Counted from the first letter of the stretch, positions 7,794 to 17,406 are shown. The stretch: 64,000 nt of DNA from Shimia sp047124445 (GCF_047124445.1 NZ_CP138921.1:3100001-3164000); one strand, 5' to 3'. Made by a program: numbers and translations. Notes: generated from the letters alone by a model not told the origin.

Positions 7794-9065
7794 ATGACAC
7801 AAGAAAAGCTTGCTCTTGGCACGTTGAAAGCCAAAAGCCCAAAAGATCTCTTGGCGATGGCCGAAGAGCTAGAGATCGAAAACGCCTCCACCATGCGCAA
7901 AGGTGAGATGATGTTCCAAATTCTGCGGGAACGCGCAGATGATGGATGGGAAATCTCCGGCGATGGTGTGCTTGAGGTGCTCCAGGACGGCTTCGGCTTC
8001 CTGCGCTCGCCGGAGGCCAACTACTTGCCGGGTCCCGATGACATCTACGTCTCCCCGGAGATGATCCGTAAGTACTCCCTGCGCACCGGTGACACCGTGA
8101 ATGGCGTCATGACGGCTCCAGGGGACAACGAGCGCTACTTTGCCCTCACGGGGGTGTCTCAGATCAATTTTGAGGCGCCAGAGAAGGCCAAGCACAAGAT
8201 TGCCTTTGATAACCTCACGCCGCTCTACCCGGATGAGCGACTGAAGATGGAGATCGAAGATCCCACCATCAAAGACCGTTCCGCTCGTGTGATCGACCTT
8301 GTTGCGCCAATTGGTAAGGGGCAGCGTTCCCTGATCGTTGCGCCGCCACGCACCGGTAAAACCGTGCTGCTGCAAAATATCGCGCATAGCATCGAGGCCA
8401 ACCACCCGGAGTGTTACCTGATCGTTCTGCTGATCGACGAACGCCCGGAAGAGGTGACCGACATGCAGCGGTCCGTGAAAGGTGAGGTGATTTCCTCGAC
8501 TTTTGACGAACCGGCCACACGCCACGTCGCGGTCTCCGAAATGGTGATCGAAAAAGCCAAGCGTCTGGTTGAACATAAACGAGATGTTGTGATTCTTCTG
8601 GACTCAATCACAAGACTTGGCCGTGCCTTCAACACCGTGGTGCCATCGTCCGGTAAAGTTCTGACCGGTGGTGTCGATGCCAACGCGCTGCAACGCCCCA
8701 AGCGTTTCTTTGGTGCGGCCCGTAACATCGAAGAGGGCGGCTCGCTCACCATCATCTCCACCGCGCTGATCGACACCGGTTCGCGCATGGACGAGGTGAT
8801 CTTCGAAGAATTCAAAGGCACCGGTAACTCTGAGATCGTGCTGGACCGCAAAGTGGCGGACAAACGTGTCTTCCCGGCGATCGACATTCTCAAATCGGGC
8901 ACCCGGAAAGAGGACCTGTTGGTCGATAAAGGTGATCTCGCGAAGACCTTTGTGCTGCGTCGCATCCTCAACCCGATGGGCACCACCGATGCTGTGGAGT
9001 TCCTGCTTGGCAAACTCAAGCAAACCAAAACCAATGGCGAGTTCTTTGACTCGATGAACACCTAA
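7794..9065 (+). CDS. rho: transcription termination factor Rho
   Basis: 423 residues from the ATG at 7794, which has AGGA 7 bases upstream and gives the usual alphaproteobacterial start (MTQEKLALGTLKAKSPKDLL); an in-frame GTG at 7734 would add 20 unrelated residues. The cold-shock-like RNA-binding domain (GFGFLRSPEANY), the Walker A APPRTGKT at residues 183-190, the Walker B VVILLDSITR and the Q/R-loop regions are intact. Rho is a hexameric helicase that ends transcription of untranslated RNA. Spaced 10 bases from mnmE. Confidence 0.97.
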   Translation: MTQEKLALGTLKAKSPKDLLAMAEELEIENASTMRKGEMMFQILRERADDGWEISGDGVLEVLQDGFGFLRSPEANYLPGPDDIYVSPEMIRKYSLRTGDTVNGVMTAPGDNERYFALTGVSQINFEAPEKAKHKIAFDNLTPLYPDERLKMEIEDPTIKDRSARVIDLVAPIGKGQRSLIVAPPRTGKTVLLQNIAHSIEANHPECYLIVLLIDERPEEVTDMQRSVKGEVISSTFDEPATRHVAVSEMVIEKAKRLVEHKRDVVILLDSITRLGRAFNTVVPSSGKVLTGGVDANALQRPKRFFGAARNIEEGGSLTIISTALIDTGSRMDEVIFEEFKGTGNSEIVLDRKVADKRVFPAIDILKSGTRKEDLLVDKGDLAKTFVLRRILNPMGTTDAVEFLLGKLKQTKTNGEFFDSMNT

Positions 9066-9075
9066 GGATGCTGTG

Positions 9076-10374
9076 ATGGCCTATGTGGCTGACACAATTT
9101 TCGCTCTTGCAACGGCCCCCGGTAAAGCGGGGGTCGCTGTCGTTCGTGTGTCCGGTACGCGCGTGTCTGAGGCGGGCAGGGCGCTTTTCGGTGATCTGCC
9201 AAAACCGCGTTTTGCGGCGCTGAAATTGCTGAAAGATCGCGAAGGCCGCCGACTGGATCAGGCTTTGGTGCTCTACTTTGAGAAAGGCAGCAGCTTCACC
9301 GGCGAAGAAGTTCTGGAACTGCACTTGCATGGCTCCACTGCCGTCGTGAATGCAGTTCTGCGCGAACTGTCCGAAATGGAAGGTTTGCGTTTGGCTGAAG
9401 CAGGGGAGTTCACCCGCCGGGCGCTGGAAAATGGCTGTCTCGATTTGGCGCAGGTCGAAGGCCTTGCCGATCTCATCGATGCGGAAACCGAAGCGCAGCG
9501 CCGGCAGGCTTTGCGCGTTCTGTCTGGAGACCTGGGCAACCTGGCCGGTAAATGGCGCACGGATCTGATCCGCGCTGCCGCTTTGATCGAAGCCACCATT
9601 GATTTTGCCGACGAAGATGTACCGGTTGATGTGACCCCGGAAGTCACGGAACTTCTAACAGGCGTTCGCGCCGAACTCGATAGAGAAATCGCTGGCGTCG
9701 ACACTGCAGAGCGCATCCGCACGGGGTTTGAGGTTGCCATTCTTGGCGCGCCTAATGTTGGAAAATCCACGCTCCTCAACGCATTGGCTGGTCGGGAAGC
9801 TGCAATTACTTCGGAATACGCTGGGACAACCCGCGATGTTATCGAGGTGCGCATGGAGCTGAACGGATTGCCCGTCACGCTTTTGGATACAGCAGGCCTC
9901 CGCGAAACCAACGACCACGTTGAAGGTATCGGCATCCAACGCGCCCGCGAACGGGCCGAGGCGGCTGATCTTCGGGTCTTCCTTAAGTCGGAAGGCGAAG
10001 AACCAGACTTCGCACCACTTCCAAACGATGTAATCCGATCTGCCAAGGCGGACACGCTCTCCAATCCGCAGAATGCGATTTCTGGCAAAACCGGGTTTGG
10101 TGTGTCGGAAGTTGTGGCCGAGATAACTGACAAGTTGTCTAAGCAGGCGGGGCGGTCAGGCGTCGCGACGCGCGAACGTCATCGCATCGCGATGAAGCGG
10201 GCTTCGGAATCCTTGGACGCGGCCCGCGCCGTTCTCGCTTTGGGGCCGGATCACTATGATATCGGTGCTGAAGAGCTGCGAACCGCGATTCGTGCTCTTG
10301 ATTCCATCGTCGGCCATGTCGACGTAGAGAACCTGCTGGACGAGATCTTTTCGAGCTTTTGCATCGGAAAGTGA
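9076..10374 (+). CDS. mnmE: tRNA uridine-5-carboxymethylaminomethyl synthesis GTPase MnmE
   Basis: 432 residues from the ATG at 9076, 7 bases after AAGGA; a GTG directly before it is less well spaced. The N-terminal tetrahydrofolate-binding domain begins DTIFALATAPGKAGVAVVRVSG, the G domain has the P-loop GAPNVGKST (224-232), the DTAGL motif and a G1-G3 set, and the protein ends in the family's FCIGK with the conserved cysteine. With MnmG it builds the cmnm5 group on wobble uridine 34 of several tRNAs; the two genes are adjacent here. Confidence 0.97.
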   Translation: MAYVADTIFALATAPGKAGVAVVRVSGTRVSEAGRALFGDLPKPRFAALKLLKDREGRRLDQALVLYFEKGSSFTGEEVLELHLHGSTAVVNAVLRELSEMEGLRLAEAGEFTRRALENGCLDLAQVEGLADLIDAETEAQRRQALRVLSGDLGNLAGKWRTDLIRAAALIEATIDFADEDVPVDVTPEVTELLTGVRAELDREIAGVDTAERIRTGFEVAILGAPNVGKSTLLNALAGREAAITSEYAGTTRDVIEVRMELNGLPVTLLDTAGLRETNDHVEGIGIQRARERAEAADLRVFLKSEGEEPDFAPLPNDVIRSAKADTLSNPQNAISGKTGFGVSEVVAEITDKLSKQAGRSGVATRERHRIAMKRASESLDAARAVLALGPDHYDIGAEELRTAIRALDSIVGHVDVENLLDEIFSSFCIGK

Positions 10375-10389
10375 TTCAAATTTGAGGAG

Positions 10390-10405
10390 TGTTTCACGTG
10401 AAACA
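10390..10405. promoter_or_regulatory. parS: parS centromere site 1
   Basis: Perfect 16-bp palindrome TGTTTCACGTGAAACA, the consensus ParB-binding site. It covers the ribosome-site/start region of mnmG, about 3.3 kb before parB. Confidence 0.95.
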
Positions 10406-12260
10406 TTTTGACGTCATTGTTGTTGGAGGCGGTCACGCCGGTGCAGACGCTGCTGCGGCCTCCGCGCGCTTGGGCGCCTCGACTGCGCTTGTGACCCTGA
10501 AGAAGTCCGGCATAGGCGTCATGTCCTGTAACCCCGCGATTGGGGGATTGGGAAAAGGTCACCTCGTGCGAGAGGTCGACGCGCTTGATGGCGTCATGGG
10601 GCGTATTGCTGACAAGGCAGGTATCCAGTTTCGCTTGCTCAACCGACGCAAGGGCCCAGCAGTCCAGGGCCCGCGCGCCCAATCGGATCGAAAAATCTAC
10701 CGCACGGAAATGCTGGCCGAAATCGAGGCCACACCCAATCTCGCCGTGATTGAAGGCGAAGCCATTGATTTCCGCATGGACGGCCAAGCGGTGCGGGGTG
10801 TTGTGCTTGCCGATGGATCGGAGATCTCTGCGCATTCGGTTGTTCTCACCACAGGCACGTTCCTGCGAGGTGTCATCCACATTGGTGATGTCTCTCATTC
10901 TGGTGGCCGCATGGGTGACAACGCATCCGTCAAGCTTGCCGAACGCATTGACAGCTTTGAACTGCCTTTGGGGCGCCTAAAAACTGGCACACCGCCTCGG
11001 CTAGATGGCAAAACCATTAAGTGGGATTTGCTCGACAGCCAGCCCGGCGATGAAGAGCCGGTGATGTTCTCTTTCTTGAACAAGAAGCCGTCTGCCCGTC
11101 AGATCGCTTGTGGCATCACCCATACCAACGCCAAGACTCACGACATCATTCGCGACAACTTGGATCGCTCCGCCATGTATGGCGGCCATATCGAGGGTGT
11201 AGGGCCGCGCTATTGCCCGTCAATTGAAGACAAAATTGTGCGCTTCGCGGATAAGGACTCTCATCAGGTCTTTCTGGAGCCGGAAGGCTTGGATGACGAC
11301 ACCGTCTACCCTAATGGAATTTCCACCTCTCTGCCGTTGGATGTGCAGGAAGCCTATGTGCGCTCGATCTACGGCCTTGAGGAAGTGGAGATTCTGCAAC
11401 CGGGCTATGCCATTGAGTATGATTATGTCGATCCGCGTGCGCTGGATGCCGCGCTTGCGGTGAAGGGCGTGCCAGGGCTCTTCTTGGCGGGTCAGATCAA
11501 TGGCACCACTGGTTACGAGGAAGCTGCGGCCCAAGGTCTTGTTGCAGGTCTGAACGCCGCTCTTTCCAGTCTAGGCAAAGACCCACATCATTTCAGCCGA
11601 TCTGACAGCTATATTGGCGTGATGGTGGATGATCTCATCACTCGGGGTGTGACGGAACCGTATCGTATGTTCACCTCGCGCGCGGAATTCCGTCTGTCTC
11701 TGCGGGCCGATAACGCTGATCAACGCCTAACACCCATTGGCGAAAAATTGGGATTGATTGGTGAGGCACGTAAGGCGGCCTTTGGAAAGAAGGCAGAGAA
11801 ACTGGCGTCCGGAAAATCTCTTCTGGAAGAAAAAGGCTACACGCCAAAGGAAATCAACGCCGCCGGAATTGCAGTAAACCAGGACGGAAATCGTCGTACC
11901 GCGTTTCAAGTCTTGGCCTTTCCGGAAGTCGGATTTTCTGAACTGACGGCCCTGGATGAACGCTTTGGAGAAATCGAGCCCGAGATCCAGGAACAACTTG
12001 ATCGGGATGCGCTTTATGCCAACTACATTGAGCGACAGAAACGGGATGTCGAAGCGATGCGTCGCGACGAGACACAGATCATTCCAATTGACTTTGATTT
12101 TGACGTTATCGAAGGTCTTAGCAATGAGTTGAAAGCAAAGCTGAATGCCGTGCGTCCATCCAACTTGGGGCAGGCGGGTCGTATTGATGGAATGACTCCA
12201 GCTGCACTGACCTTGCTGCTCGCCAAACTGCGCCAAGCCAAGAAGGCGAATTCTGCTTAA
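10398..12260 (+). CDS. mnmG: tRNA uridine-5-carboxymethylaminomethyl synthesis enzyme MnmG (GidA)
   Basis: 620 residues from the GTG at 10398, which lies 9 bases after GAGGA. An in-frame GTG at 10389 touches that ribosome site and would add FHV, codons that exist only because the parS site is there; many relatives may be annotated from that codon. The FAD-binding VVGGGHAG, the motif AIGGLGKGHLVREVDALDG, and the C-terminal helical domain ending in TPAALTLLLAKL are typical. MnmG provides FAD-dependent chemistry for the MnmEG tRNA wobble-uridine modification. Its stop overlaps the rsmG start (TAATG). Confidence 0.96.
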   Translation: MKHFDVIVVGGGHAGADAAAASARLGASTALVTLKKSGIGVMSCNPAIGGLGKGHLVREVDALDGVMGRIADKAGIQFRLLNRRKGPAVQGPRAQSDRKIYRTEMLAEIEATPNLAVIEGEAIDFRMDGQAVRGVVLADGSEISAHSVVLTTGTFLRGVIHIGDVSHSGGRMGDNASVKLAERIDSFELPLGRLKTGTPPRLDGKTIKWDLLDSQPGDEEPVMFSFLNKKPSARQIACGITHTNAKTHDIIRDNLDRSAMYGGHIEGVGPRYCPSIEDKIVRFADKDSHQVFLEPEGLDDDTVYPNGISTSLPLDVQEAYVRSIYGLEEVEILQPGYAIEYDYVDPRALDAALAVKGVPGLFLAGQINGTTGYEEAAAQGLVAGLNAALSSLGKDPHHFSRSDSYIGVMVDDLITRGVTEPYRMFTSRAEFRLSLRADNADQRLTPIGEKLGLIGEARKAAFGKKAEKLASGKSLLEEKGYTPKEINAAGIAVNQDGNRRTAFQVLAFPEVGFSELTALDERFGEIEPEIQEQLDRDALYANYIERQKRDVEAMRRDETQIIPIDFDFDVIEGLSNELKAKLNAVRPSNLGQAGRIDGMTPAALTLLLAKLRQAKKANSA

Positions 12261-12898
12261 TGTCCTGCCCAGATCACATTCAAACCAAGCTGAATGTTTC
12301 ACGTGAAACATTGACCCGACTTGAAACACTCGCGGATCTTCTGGTGAAGTGGAACCCGCGCATAAACTTGGTTTCTAAGTCGACAATCGATGATCTTTGG
12401 ACGCGTCACATCCTGGATTCCGTTCAAGTCCTACGCAGCGCGCCACCTAACGCCACCCATTGGGTGGATATTGGCAGTGGAGGCGGCTTTCCTGGCCTTG
12501 TCATTGCTTTGATGACAACCGAACCTGAAGCGCCACAAAAGGTAACGCTGATTGAAAGCGACCAGCGCAAATGCGCCTTTCTGCGCACGGTTTTGCGCGA
12601 AACCGGTGTTTCTGGAACTGTTATTACAGACCGCATCGAGAAAGCTGCGCCTCAGAATGCGGATGTTTTGTCGGCCCGCGCCCTTGCGGACTTGTCCTTG
12701 CTGTGCGAATTCGCGGAGCGTCATTTGACGGCATCCGGAACCGCAGTGTTCCCAAAAGGCGCACGTTGGCAAAAAGAGCTCAAATCCGCGCAGGAATCGT
12801 GGTCATTTGATTGCGAAGTGGTAAAAAGTATCACGGACCCAGAAGCGGTCATTCTGAAGATTGGAGAGCTCAAACGTGTCGGATCCCACACGCCCTAA
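12260..12898 (+). CDS. rsmG: 16S rRNA (guanine527-N7)-methyltransferase RsmG
   Basis: 212 residues. The segment KWNPRINLVS, the SAM-binding VDIGSGGGFPGL (residues 69-80) and SARALADLSLL are the family signatures. It methylates G527 of 16S rRNA. Codons 12-17 (NVSRET) consist of the second parS palindrome, so protein coding and centromere function share the same bases. The start overlaps the mnmG stop and the end overlaps parA by 23 bases. Confidence 0.96.
   Translation: MSCPDHIQTKLNVSRETLTRLETLADLLVKWNPRINLVSKSTIDDLWTRHILDSVQVLRSAPPNATHWVDIGSGGGFPGLVIALMTTEPEAPQKVTLIESDQRKCAFLRTVLRETGVSGTVITDRIEKAAPQNADVLSARALADLSLLCEFAERHLTASGTAVFPKGARWQKELKSAQESWSFDCEVVKSITDPEAVILKIGELKRVGSHTP
12295..12310. 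promoter_or_regulatory. parS: parS centromere site 2
   Basis: A second perfect TGTTTCACGTGAAACA, identical to the one at 10390, inside the rsmG coding sequence and 1.9 kb from the first. Confidence 0.95.
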
Positions 12899-13685
12899 AG
12901 GGCCCAAAATCATCGCAGTGGCCAACCAAAAAGGTGGCGTGGGCAAAACTACAACAGCTATCAACCTTGCCGCAGCTTTGGTCGAAGAGGGCTGTAAGGT
13001 TCTTCTCGTCGATCTTGACCCTCAAGGGAACGCGTCGACGGGCCTGGGTGTTGAGGTCGAGGATCGCACGCACACCACCTATGATCTTTTGACCGGAGAT
13101 GTGGAGTTGGACGAGGTAATCCAGACCACAGAATCCGGCAATATGTCGATTGTACCAGCAACAGTGGACTTGAGCTCAGCGGACATTGAGTTGATGTCCA
13201 ACGAAAAGCGCAGCTTTCTTTTGCATGACGCTCTCCGTCAAACCGCCATGGACAAATATGATCTGGACTACATCCTGATTGATTGTCCGCCGTCTCTGAA
13301 CCTTCTGACCGTGAACGCGATGATTGCGGCCAACTCAGTTTTGATCCCGCTGCAAAGCGAGTTTTTTGCGTTGGAGGGTCTTTCCCAGCTCATGTTGACT
13401 GTGCGCGAAGTCCGACAGACCGCAAATGCAGGGCTGCGGATCGAGGGCATTGTGTTAACCATGTTTGATGCGCGCAACAACTTGTCTCAACAGGTAGAAC
13501 AAGATGCGCGGGACAACCTCGGTGATCTGGTGTTCGAAACCAAAATTCCACGTAATGTGCGCGTGTCCGAGGCGCCGTCGTTTGCACAGCCGGTTCTGGA
13601 ATATGATCCAACCTCCAAGGGGGCTGAGGCCTATCGTGCGTTGGCCAAAGAACTACTCGCCAAAAACTTCCAAGTCGCCGCGTAA
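12876..13685 (+). CDS. parA: chromosome partitioning ATPase ParA
   Basis: 269 residues from the GTG at 12876, which has GGAGAG 7 bases upstream; a TTG at 12861 lies before that ribosome site. The deviant Walker A KGGVGKTT is at residues 19-26, with the LLVDLDPQGNAS and YILIDCPPSL motifs of ParA/Soj. The ParA-ATP gradient moves ParB-parS complexes to segregate the origin. It overlaps rsmG by 23 bases and is 12 bases from parB. Confidence 0.96.
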   Translation: MSDPTRPKGPKIIAVANQKGGVGKTTTAINLAAALVEEGCKVLLVDLDPQGNASTGLGVEVEDRTHTTYDLLTGDVELDEVIQTTESGNMSIVPATVDLSSADIELMSNEKRSFLLHDALRQTAMDKYDLDYILIDCPPSLNLLTVNAMIAANSVLIPLQSEFFALEGLSQLMLTVREVRQTANAGLRIEGIVLTMFDARNNLSQQVEQDARDNLGDLVFETKIPRNVRVSEAPSFAQPVLEYDPTSKGAEAYRALAKELLAKNFQVAA

Positions 13686-13697
13686 AGGAGAGTCAGC

Positions 13698-14591
13698 ATG
13701 GCCGATAAGAAAAAGCAACGTGGCCTGGGCCGCGGTCTGAGCGCCTTGATGGCAGATGTGACGGAAGACACAACGCGTCAGGAAACCGGATCTGCGCCCC
13801 GTCGCGCCGATCTTGTGGTGCCAATCGAACGCATTGAGCCCAACCCGGATCAGCCGCGCCGAGATTTTACGCCGGAGCAATTGGAAGACTTGTCCAACTC
13901 CATCCGCGAGAAAGGTGTGATTCAGCCGCTGATCGTGCGGAAGAAATCTGGCGATCGGTATGAAATTGTCGCGGGCGAGCGTCGGTGGCGCGCCTCTCAG
14001 ATGGCGCAGCTACATGAGCTGCCCATTATTGTGCGCGACTACGATGACACCGAAGTGCTCGAAATTGCGATCATTGAGAACATTCAGCGCGCCGACCTGA
14101 ACCCTGTCGAGGAAGCGATGGGTTATCGTCAACTGATGCAGAAATTTGGCCATACGCAGGAAAAGGTTTCGGAAGCACTTGGCAAAAGCCGGAGCCACAT
14201 TGCCAACCTGATGCGTCTTCTCAACCTGCCGGATGACGTGCAGGTCATGTTGCGCGAAGGTCACCTGTCGGCTGGGCATGCCCGCGCTCTGGTCACCACG
14301 GACAATGCGTCGGAGTTGGCGCGCAAAGTGGTGAAGGATGGTTTGTCGGTGCGACAGACCGAAAAACTTGCGAAAAAAGCAGGCTCTCTCGTCGAGCAAA
14401 CTAAAAAATCTCGACCAAAGACCCATAAGGACGCCGACACAGTCGCGCTAGAAGGCGATCTTTCGGCGAATTTGGGCATGAAAGTTGCGGTGGATCACGT
14501 TACCGGTGGCGAAAACGGAAAAATTACCATTACTTATCAAACGCTTGATGAGTTGGATGAGTTGTGTCGGATTTTGACGGCTACGAATTAG
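13698..14591 (+). CDS. parB: chromosome partitioning protein ParB
   Basis: 297 residues. The GRGLSALM start, the CTP-binding domain with GERRWRA (93-99), the helix-turn-helix (TQEKVSEALGKSRSHIANLMRLL region) and the C-terminal dimer domain are all present. ParB binds parS, loads as a CTP-dependent clamp and spreads. Two parS sites lie upstream within 3.4 kb. AAGGAG precedes the ATG. The last 11 bases overlap the convergent DUF454 gene. Confidence 0.96.
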   Translation: MADKKKQRGLGRGLSALMADVTEDTTRQETGSAPRRADLVVPIERIEPNPDQPRRDFTPEQLEDLSNSIREKGVIQPLIVRKKSGDRYEIVAGERRWRASQMAQLHELPIIVRDYDDTEVLEIAIIENIQRADLNPVEEAMGYRQLMQKFGHTQEKVSEALGKSRSHIANLMRLLNLPDDVQVMLREGHLSAGHARALVTTDNASELARKVVKDGLSVRQTEKLAKKAGSLVEQTKKSRPKTHKDADTVALEGDLSANLGMKVAVDHVTGGENGKITITYQTLDELDELCRILTATN

Positions 14592-14934
14592 GCCGCGTCC
14601 AGATGAAAAAAAGTACCGCGCTCAAAACCACCATTTGAATGACCAAAACGGTGGTTTTGACGCCAACAAGCAACGAAATCCCAAAAACCAGCACAATGGA
14701 CAGCGTTGCTGCCCTTTTGGCCGAAGGGCGGATGGCACCGTTGCTGTTCCAGTCTTCGATCATCGGTCCGAAGGTTTTGTGAGACAGAAGCCAATTGTGC
14801 AGCCGTTCGGATGACCGTGCAAAACAGAAGGCGGCCAATAACAGGAACGGCACTGTGGGCAAAAGTGGTAAGATCACGCCGATCAAGGCAAGCGCGACAC
14901 AGGTCAGTCCACAGATCAGCCAGATAACGCGCAT
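14581..14934 (-). CDS. DUF454 (YbaN-type) inner-membrane protein
   Basis: 117 residues. Starts with a membrane helix and has the family pattern GVILPLLPTVPFLLLAAFCFARSSERLHNWL, followed by HKTFGPMIEDW and two more membrane helices. Function is unknown in all species. It begins 1 base after the hemW stop and reads leftward with it, ending inside the parB tail. Confidence 0.85.
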   Translation of the reverse strand: MRVIWLICGLTCVALALIGVILPLLPTVPFLLLAAFCFARSSERLHNWLLSHKTFGPMIEDWNSNGAIRPSAKRAATLSIVLVFGISLLVGVKTTVLVIQMVVLSAVLFFIWTRPNS

Positions 14935-16092
14935 TTAGTCCACCAACAATTCCGACAGAACCGAGTTAAGCACCATGCGTCCCTGCGGCAAGACACGCAG
15001 CCGGGATTTCTCAATTTCGATCATCCCAATGTCTTGCAAGGTTGCGACACGTGCGCCTTCGATGGGTTTTCCGGCAAGGGCCTCATATCGCTTCAAATCG
15101 ACGCCTTCACTCAAGCGTAGGCCCATCATCAAAAACTCGGCAGCCTGATCCTCTTGGCCAATGGCCTCTTTCAGGTTTTCGCCATTTCCCGCCTCGGCTT
15201 CTTCCAACCATTTGCTTGGATTTCGCCAGGTTTCAATCGCGTGACGTTGACCATTGAGCGTCAACCGCGCATGTGCGCCCGGCCCAATTCCGGCATAGTC
15301 GCCATAGCGCCAATAGATCTGATTGTGACGGGATTCAGAGCCTATTGCAGCGTAATTTGACACCTCATAAGGCAACATGCCGGCGTCGGCACAGATGTCT
15401 TGGGTGACTTCATACATATCTGCGGCCAGATCATCCTCCGGCAATCCACGCAGTTTCCCTCGGTTGTATCGATCGCCAAAGGCTGTGCCCTGTTCAATGG
15501 TCAGTTGATAAAGCGACAGGTGATCAATCGCCATGGACAGCGCTTCGCGCAACTCGCTTCGCCAATCGTCCAGCGTTTGATCCTGTCGGGCATAGATCAG
15601 ATCAAAGCTCACCCGCTCAAAGGTTTTTCGCGCAATATCAAAGGCCTGTTTAGCTTCATCAACTGAATGAATACGGCCTAGACGCTGCAAGTCTCGATCA
15701 TTCAGCGCTTGAATGCCCATGGAAATCCGGTTCACACCACCGTCTCGATAGGCGGCAAAACGGCCAGCCTCCACCGATCCAGGGTTCGCCTCCAGGGTGA
15801 TTTCCATGTCGTTTGATGTTGGCCAAAGCTGCCGCACCCGCTCCAGAATGGCGGCAACCACGTCCGGGTCCATCAGGCTTGGCGTGCCACCGCCAAAGAA
15901 AACTGTGTTCAAAACCCGCCCAGAAGTTTGCTTGGCAACGCGATCCAACTCGCTCAAATAGGCTCTAAGCCAGCGGGATTGATCGATTTCGCGGCTCACA
16001 TGGCTGTTGAAATCGCAATAGGGGCATTTGGCCTGACAAAATGGCCAATGAATATACAGGCCAAAGCCCCCGTTTTGCCAATCCTCAGCCAA
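14935..16092 (-). CDS. hemW: radical SAM haem chaperone HemW
   Basis: 385 residues if started at the TTG at 16092, which overlaps the rdgB stop and lies 5 bases after GAAGG; a GTG at 16128 would add 12 residues and is the other candidate. The 4Fe-4S motif is C19, C23, C26 in FCQAKCPYCDF. The GGGTPSL, TLEANPGS and SMGIQALNDRDLQRLGR segments match HemW rather than coproporphyrinogen oxidase HemN. It is believed to deliver haem to membrane proteins. Same operon as rph and rdgB. Confidence 0.9.
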   Translation of the reverse strand: MAEDWQNGGFGLYIHWPFCQAKCPYCDFNSHVSREIDQSRWLRAYLSELDRVAKQTSGRVLNTVFFGGGTPSLMDPDVVAAILERVRQLWPTSNDMEITLEANPGSVEAGRFAAYRDGGVNRISMGIQALNDRDLQRLGRIHSVDEAKQAFDIARKTFERVSFDLIYARQDQTLDDWRSELREALSMAIDHLSLYQLTIEQGTAFGDRYNRGKLRGLPEDDLAADMYEVTQDICADAGMLPYEVSNYAAIGSESRHNQIYWRYGDYAGIGPGAHARLTLNGQRHAIETWRNPSKWLEEAEAGNGENLKEAIGQEDQAAEFLMMGLRLSEGVDLKRYEALAGKPIEGARVATLQDIGMIEIEKSRLRVLPQGRMVLNSVLSELLVD

Positions 16093-16696
16093 AACAGCCT
16101 TCCACAAAGGCTTTGAGCGCCCGTCCACGGTGGCTGATTTGGTTCTTTTCCTCTTTGGGCATTTCGGCGCAAGTCACGTCATAGCCGTCCGGCATAAACA
16201 TCGGATCGTAGCCAAACCCACCTTCGCCGCGGATGGGCCAGACAAGATCGCCGGCCATCACGCCCTCAAACACCTCGTCATGTCCATCAGGCCAGGCGAG
16301 AACCAGCGTGCAGCGGAATTGCGCAGACCGGGTTGCATCAGGCCCTTTGGCGGTGATTTCGTCATTGGCGCGGGTCATAGCTTTCATGAAGTCGCGGCCA
16401 TTGCCGGTTTCGGCCCAATCTGCGGTGTACACCCCCGGCGCGCCGTCCAGCGCATCGATGGTGATGCCGCTGTCATCTGATAGGGCAGGGAGGCCAGTTG
16501 CCTTGGCCGCCGCATGGGCCTTGATGCGGGCATTGCCCACAAAACTGTCTTCGGTTTCTTCCGGCTCCGGCAAATCCATGTCGCCCGCCCCAACCACCGA
16601 CACGCCATGTGGCGCGAGGATCTCGGTGATCTCGGCCAATTTGCCGGCGTTGTGGGTGGCGACCAGAAGCTGGTCGCCTTCAAACTTGCGGGTCAT
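16085..16696 (-). CDS. rdgB: dITP/XTP pyrophosphatase (RdgB/HAM1)
   Basis: 203 residues. Family marks are LLVATHNAGKLAEI near the start, the ALSDDSGI motif with catalytic aspartates, the GFGYDPMFMPDG segment and the terminal SHRGRALKAF. It removes deaminated purine nucleotides (ITP, dITP, XTP) to prevent their incorporation. The start overlaps the rph stop by 4 bases. Confidence 0.95.
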   Translation of the reverse strand: MTRKFEGDQLLVATHNAGKLAEITEILAPHGVSVVGAGDMDLPEPEETEDSFVGNARIKAHAAAKATGLPALSDDSGITIDALDGAPGVYTADWAETGNGRDFMKAMTRANDEITAKGPDATRSAQFRCTLVLAWPDGHDEVFEGVMAGDLVWPIRGEGGFGYDPMFMPDGYDVTCAEMPKEEKNQISHRGRALKAFVEGCFG

Positions 16697-17406
16697 GCCG
16701 TGGCTGCCTCTTGTGCGGCAACCAGCTCGGCCACGCCTTTTTCCGCCAGATCGAGCAATTCGTTCATCTGCGCGCGGGAGTAAGTGGAGCCTTCGGCCGA
16801 CATCTGTGTTTCGATCATCTGACCATTGGCCAGCATGATGAAGTTGCCGTCCACGCCCGCTTCACTGTCTTCCGGATAGTCCAGATCCAGAACCGGCTGA
16901 CCAGCGTAAATACCGCAAGACACGGCGGCCACCGGGGAAATCAGCGGATCGGTGACAACATCGCCAGCCTTCATCAACTTGTTCACCGCCAGGCGCAGCG
17001 CCACCCAGCCGCCGGTGATGGAGGCACAGCGGGTGCCGCCATCGGCCTGGATCACATCACAGTCCACGGTGATCTGGCGTTCACCCAAAGCAACACGGTC
17101 CACACCGGCGCGCAGGGAGCGACCAATCAAACGCTGAATTTCCACGGTGCGGCCACCTTGCTTACCGGCGGTCGCCTCACGGCGCATACGGGAAGAGGTA
17201 GAGCGTGGCAGCATGCCATATTCCGCGGTCACCCAACCCAGGCCGGAACCTTTGATAAATGGCGGTACACGCGCTTCCAAAGAGGCGGTACACAGCACAT
17301 GGGTGTCGCCCATCTTGATCAAACAGGAGCCTTCGGCGTGTTTGGTCACATTGGTTTCAATCGAGACTTCACGCATTTCGTTAAGCTGACGGCCGGAAGG
17401 GCGCAT
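16693..17406 (-). CDS. rph: ribonuclease PH
   Basis: 237 residues, the usual length. Begins MRPSGRQLNEMREVSIE and has the KMGDTHVLCTAS, AEYGMLPRSTSSR, RLIGRSLRAGVD and DCDVIQADGGTR motifs of the phosphorolytic exonuclease family. It trims nucleotides from the 3' end of tRNA precursors. First gene of rph-rdgB-hemW-DUF454; it diverges from hrcA over a 116-bp gap, as in many alphaproteobacteria. Confidence 0.96.
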   Translation of the reverse strand: MRPSGRQLNEMREVSIETNVTKHAEGSCLIKMGDTHVLCTASLEARVPPFIKGSGLGWVTAEYGMLPRSTSSRMRREATAGKQGGRTVEIQRLIGRSLRAGVDRVALGERQITVDCDVIQADGGTRCASITGGWVALRLAVNKLMKAGDVVTDPLISPVAAVSCGIYAGQPVLDLDYPEDSEAGVDGNFIMLANGQMIETQMSAEGSTYSRAQMNELLDLAEKGVAELVAAQEAATA

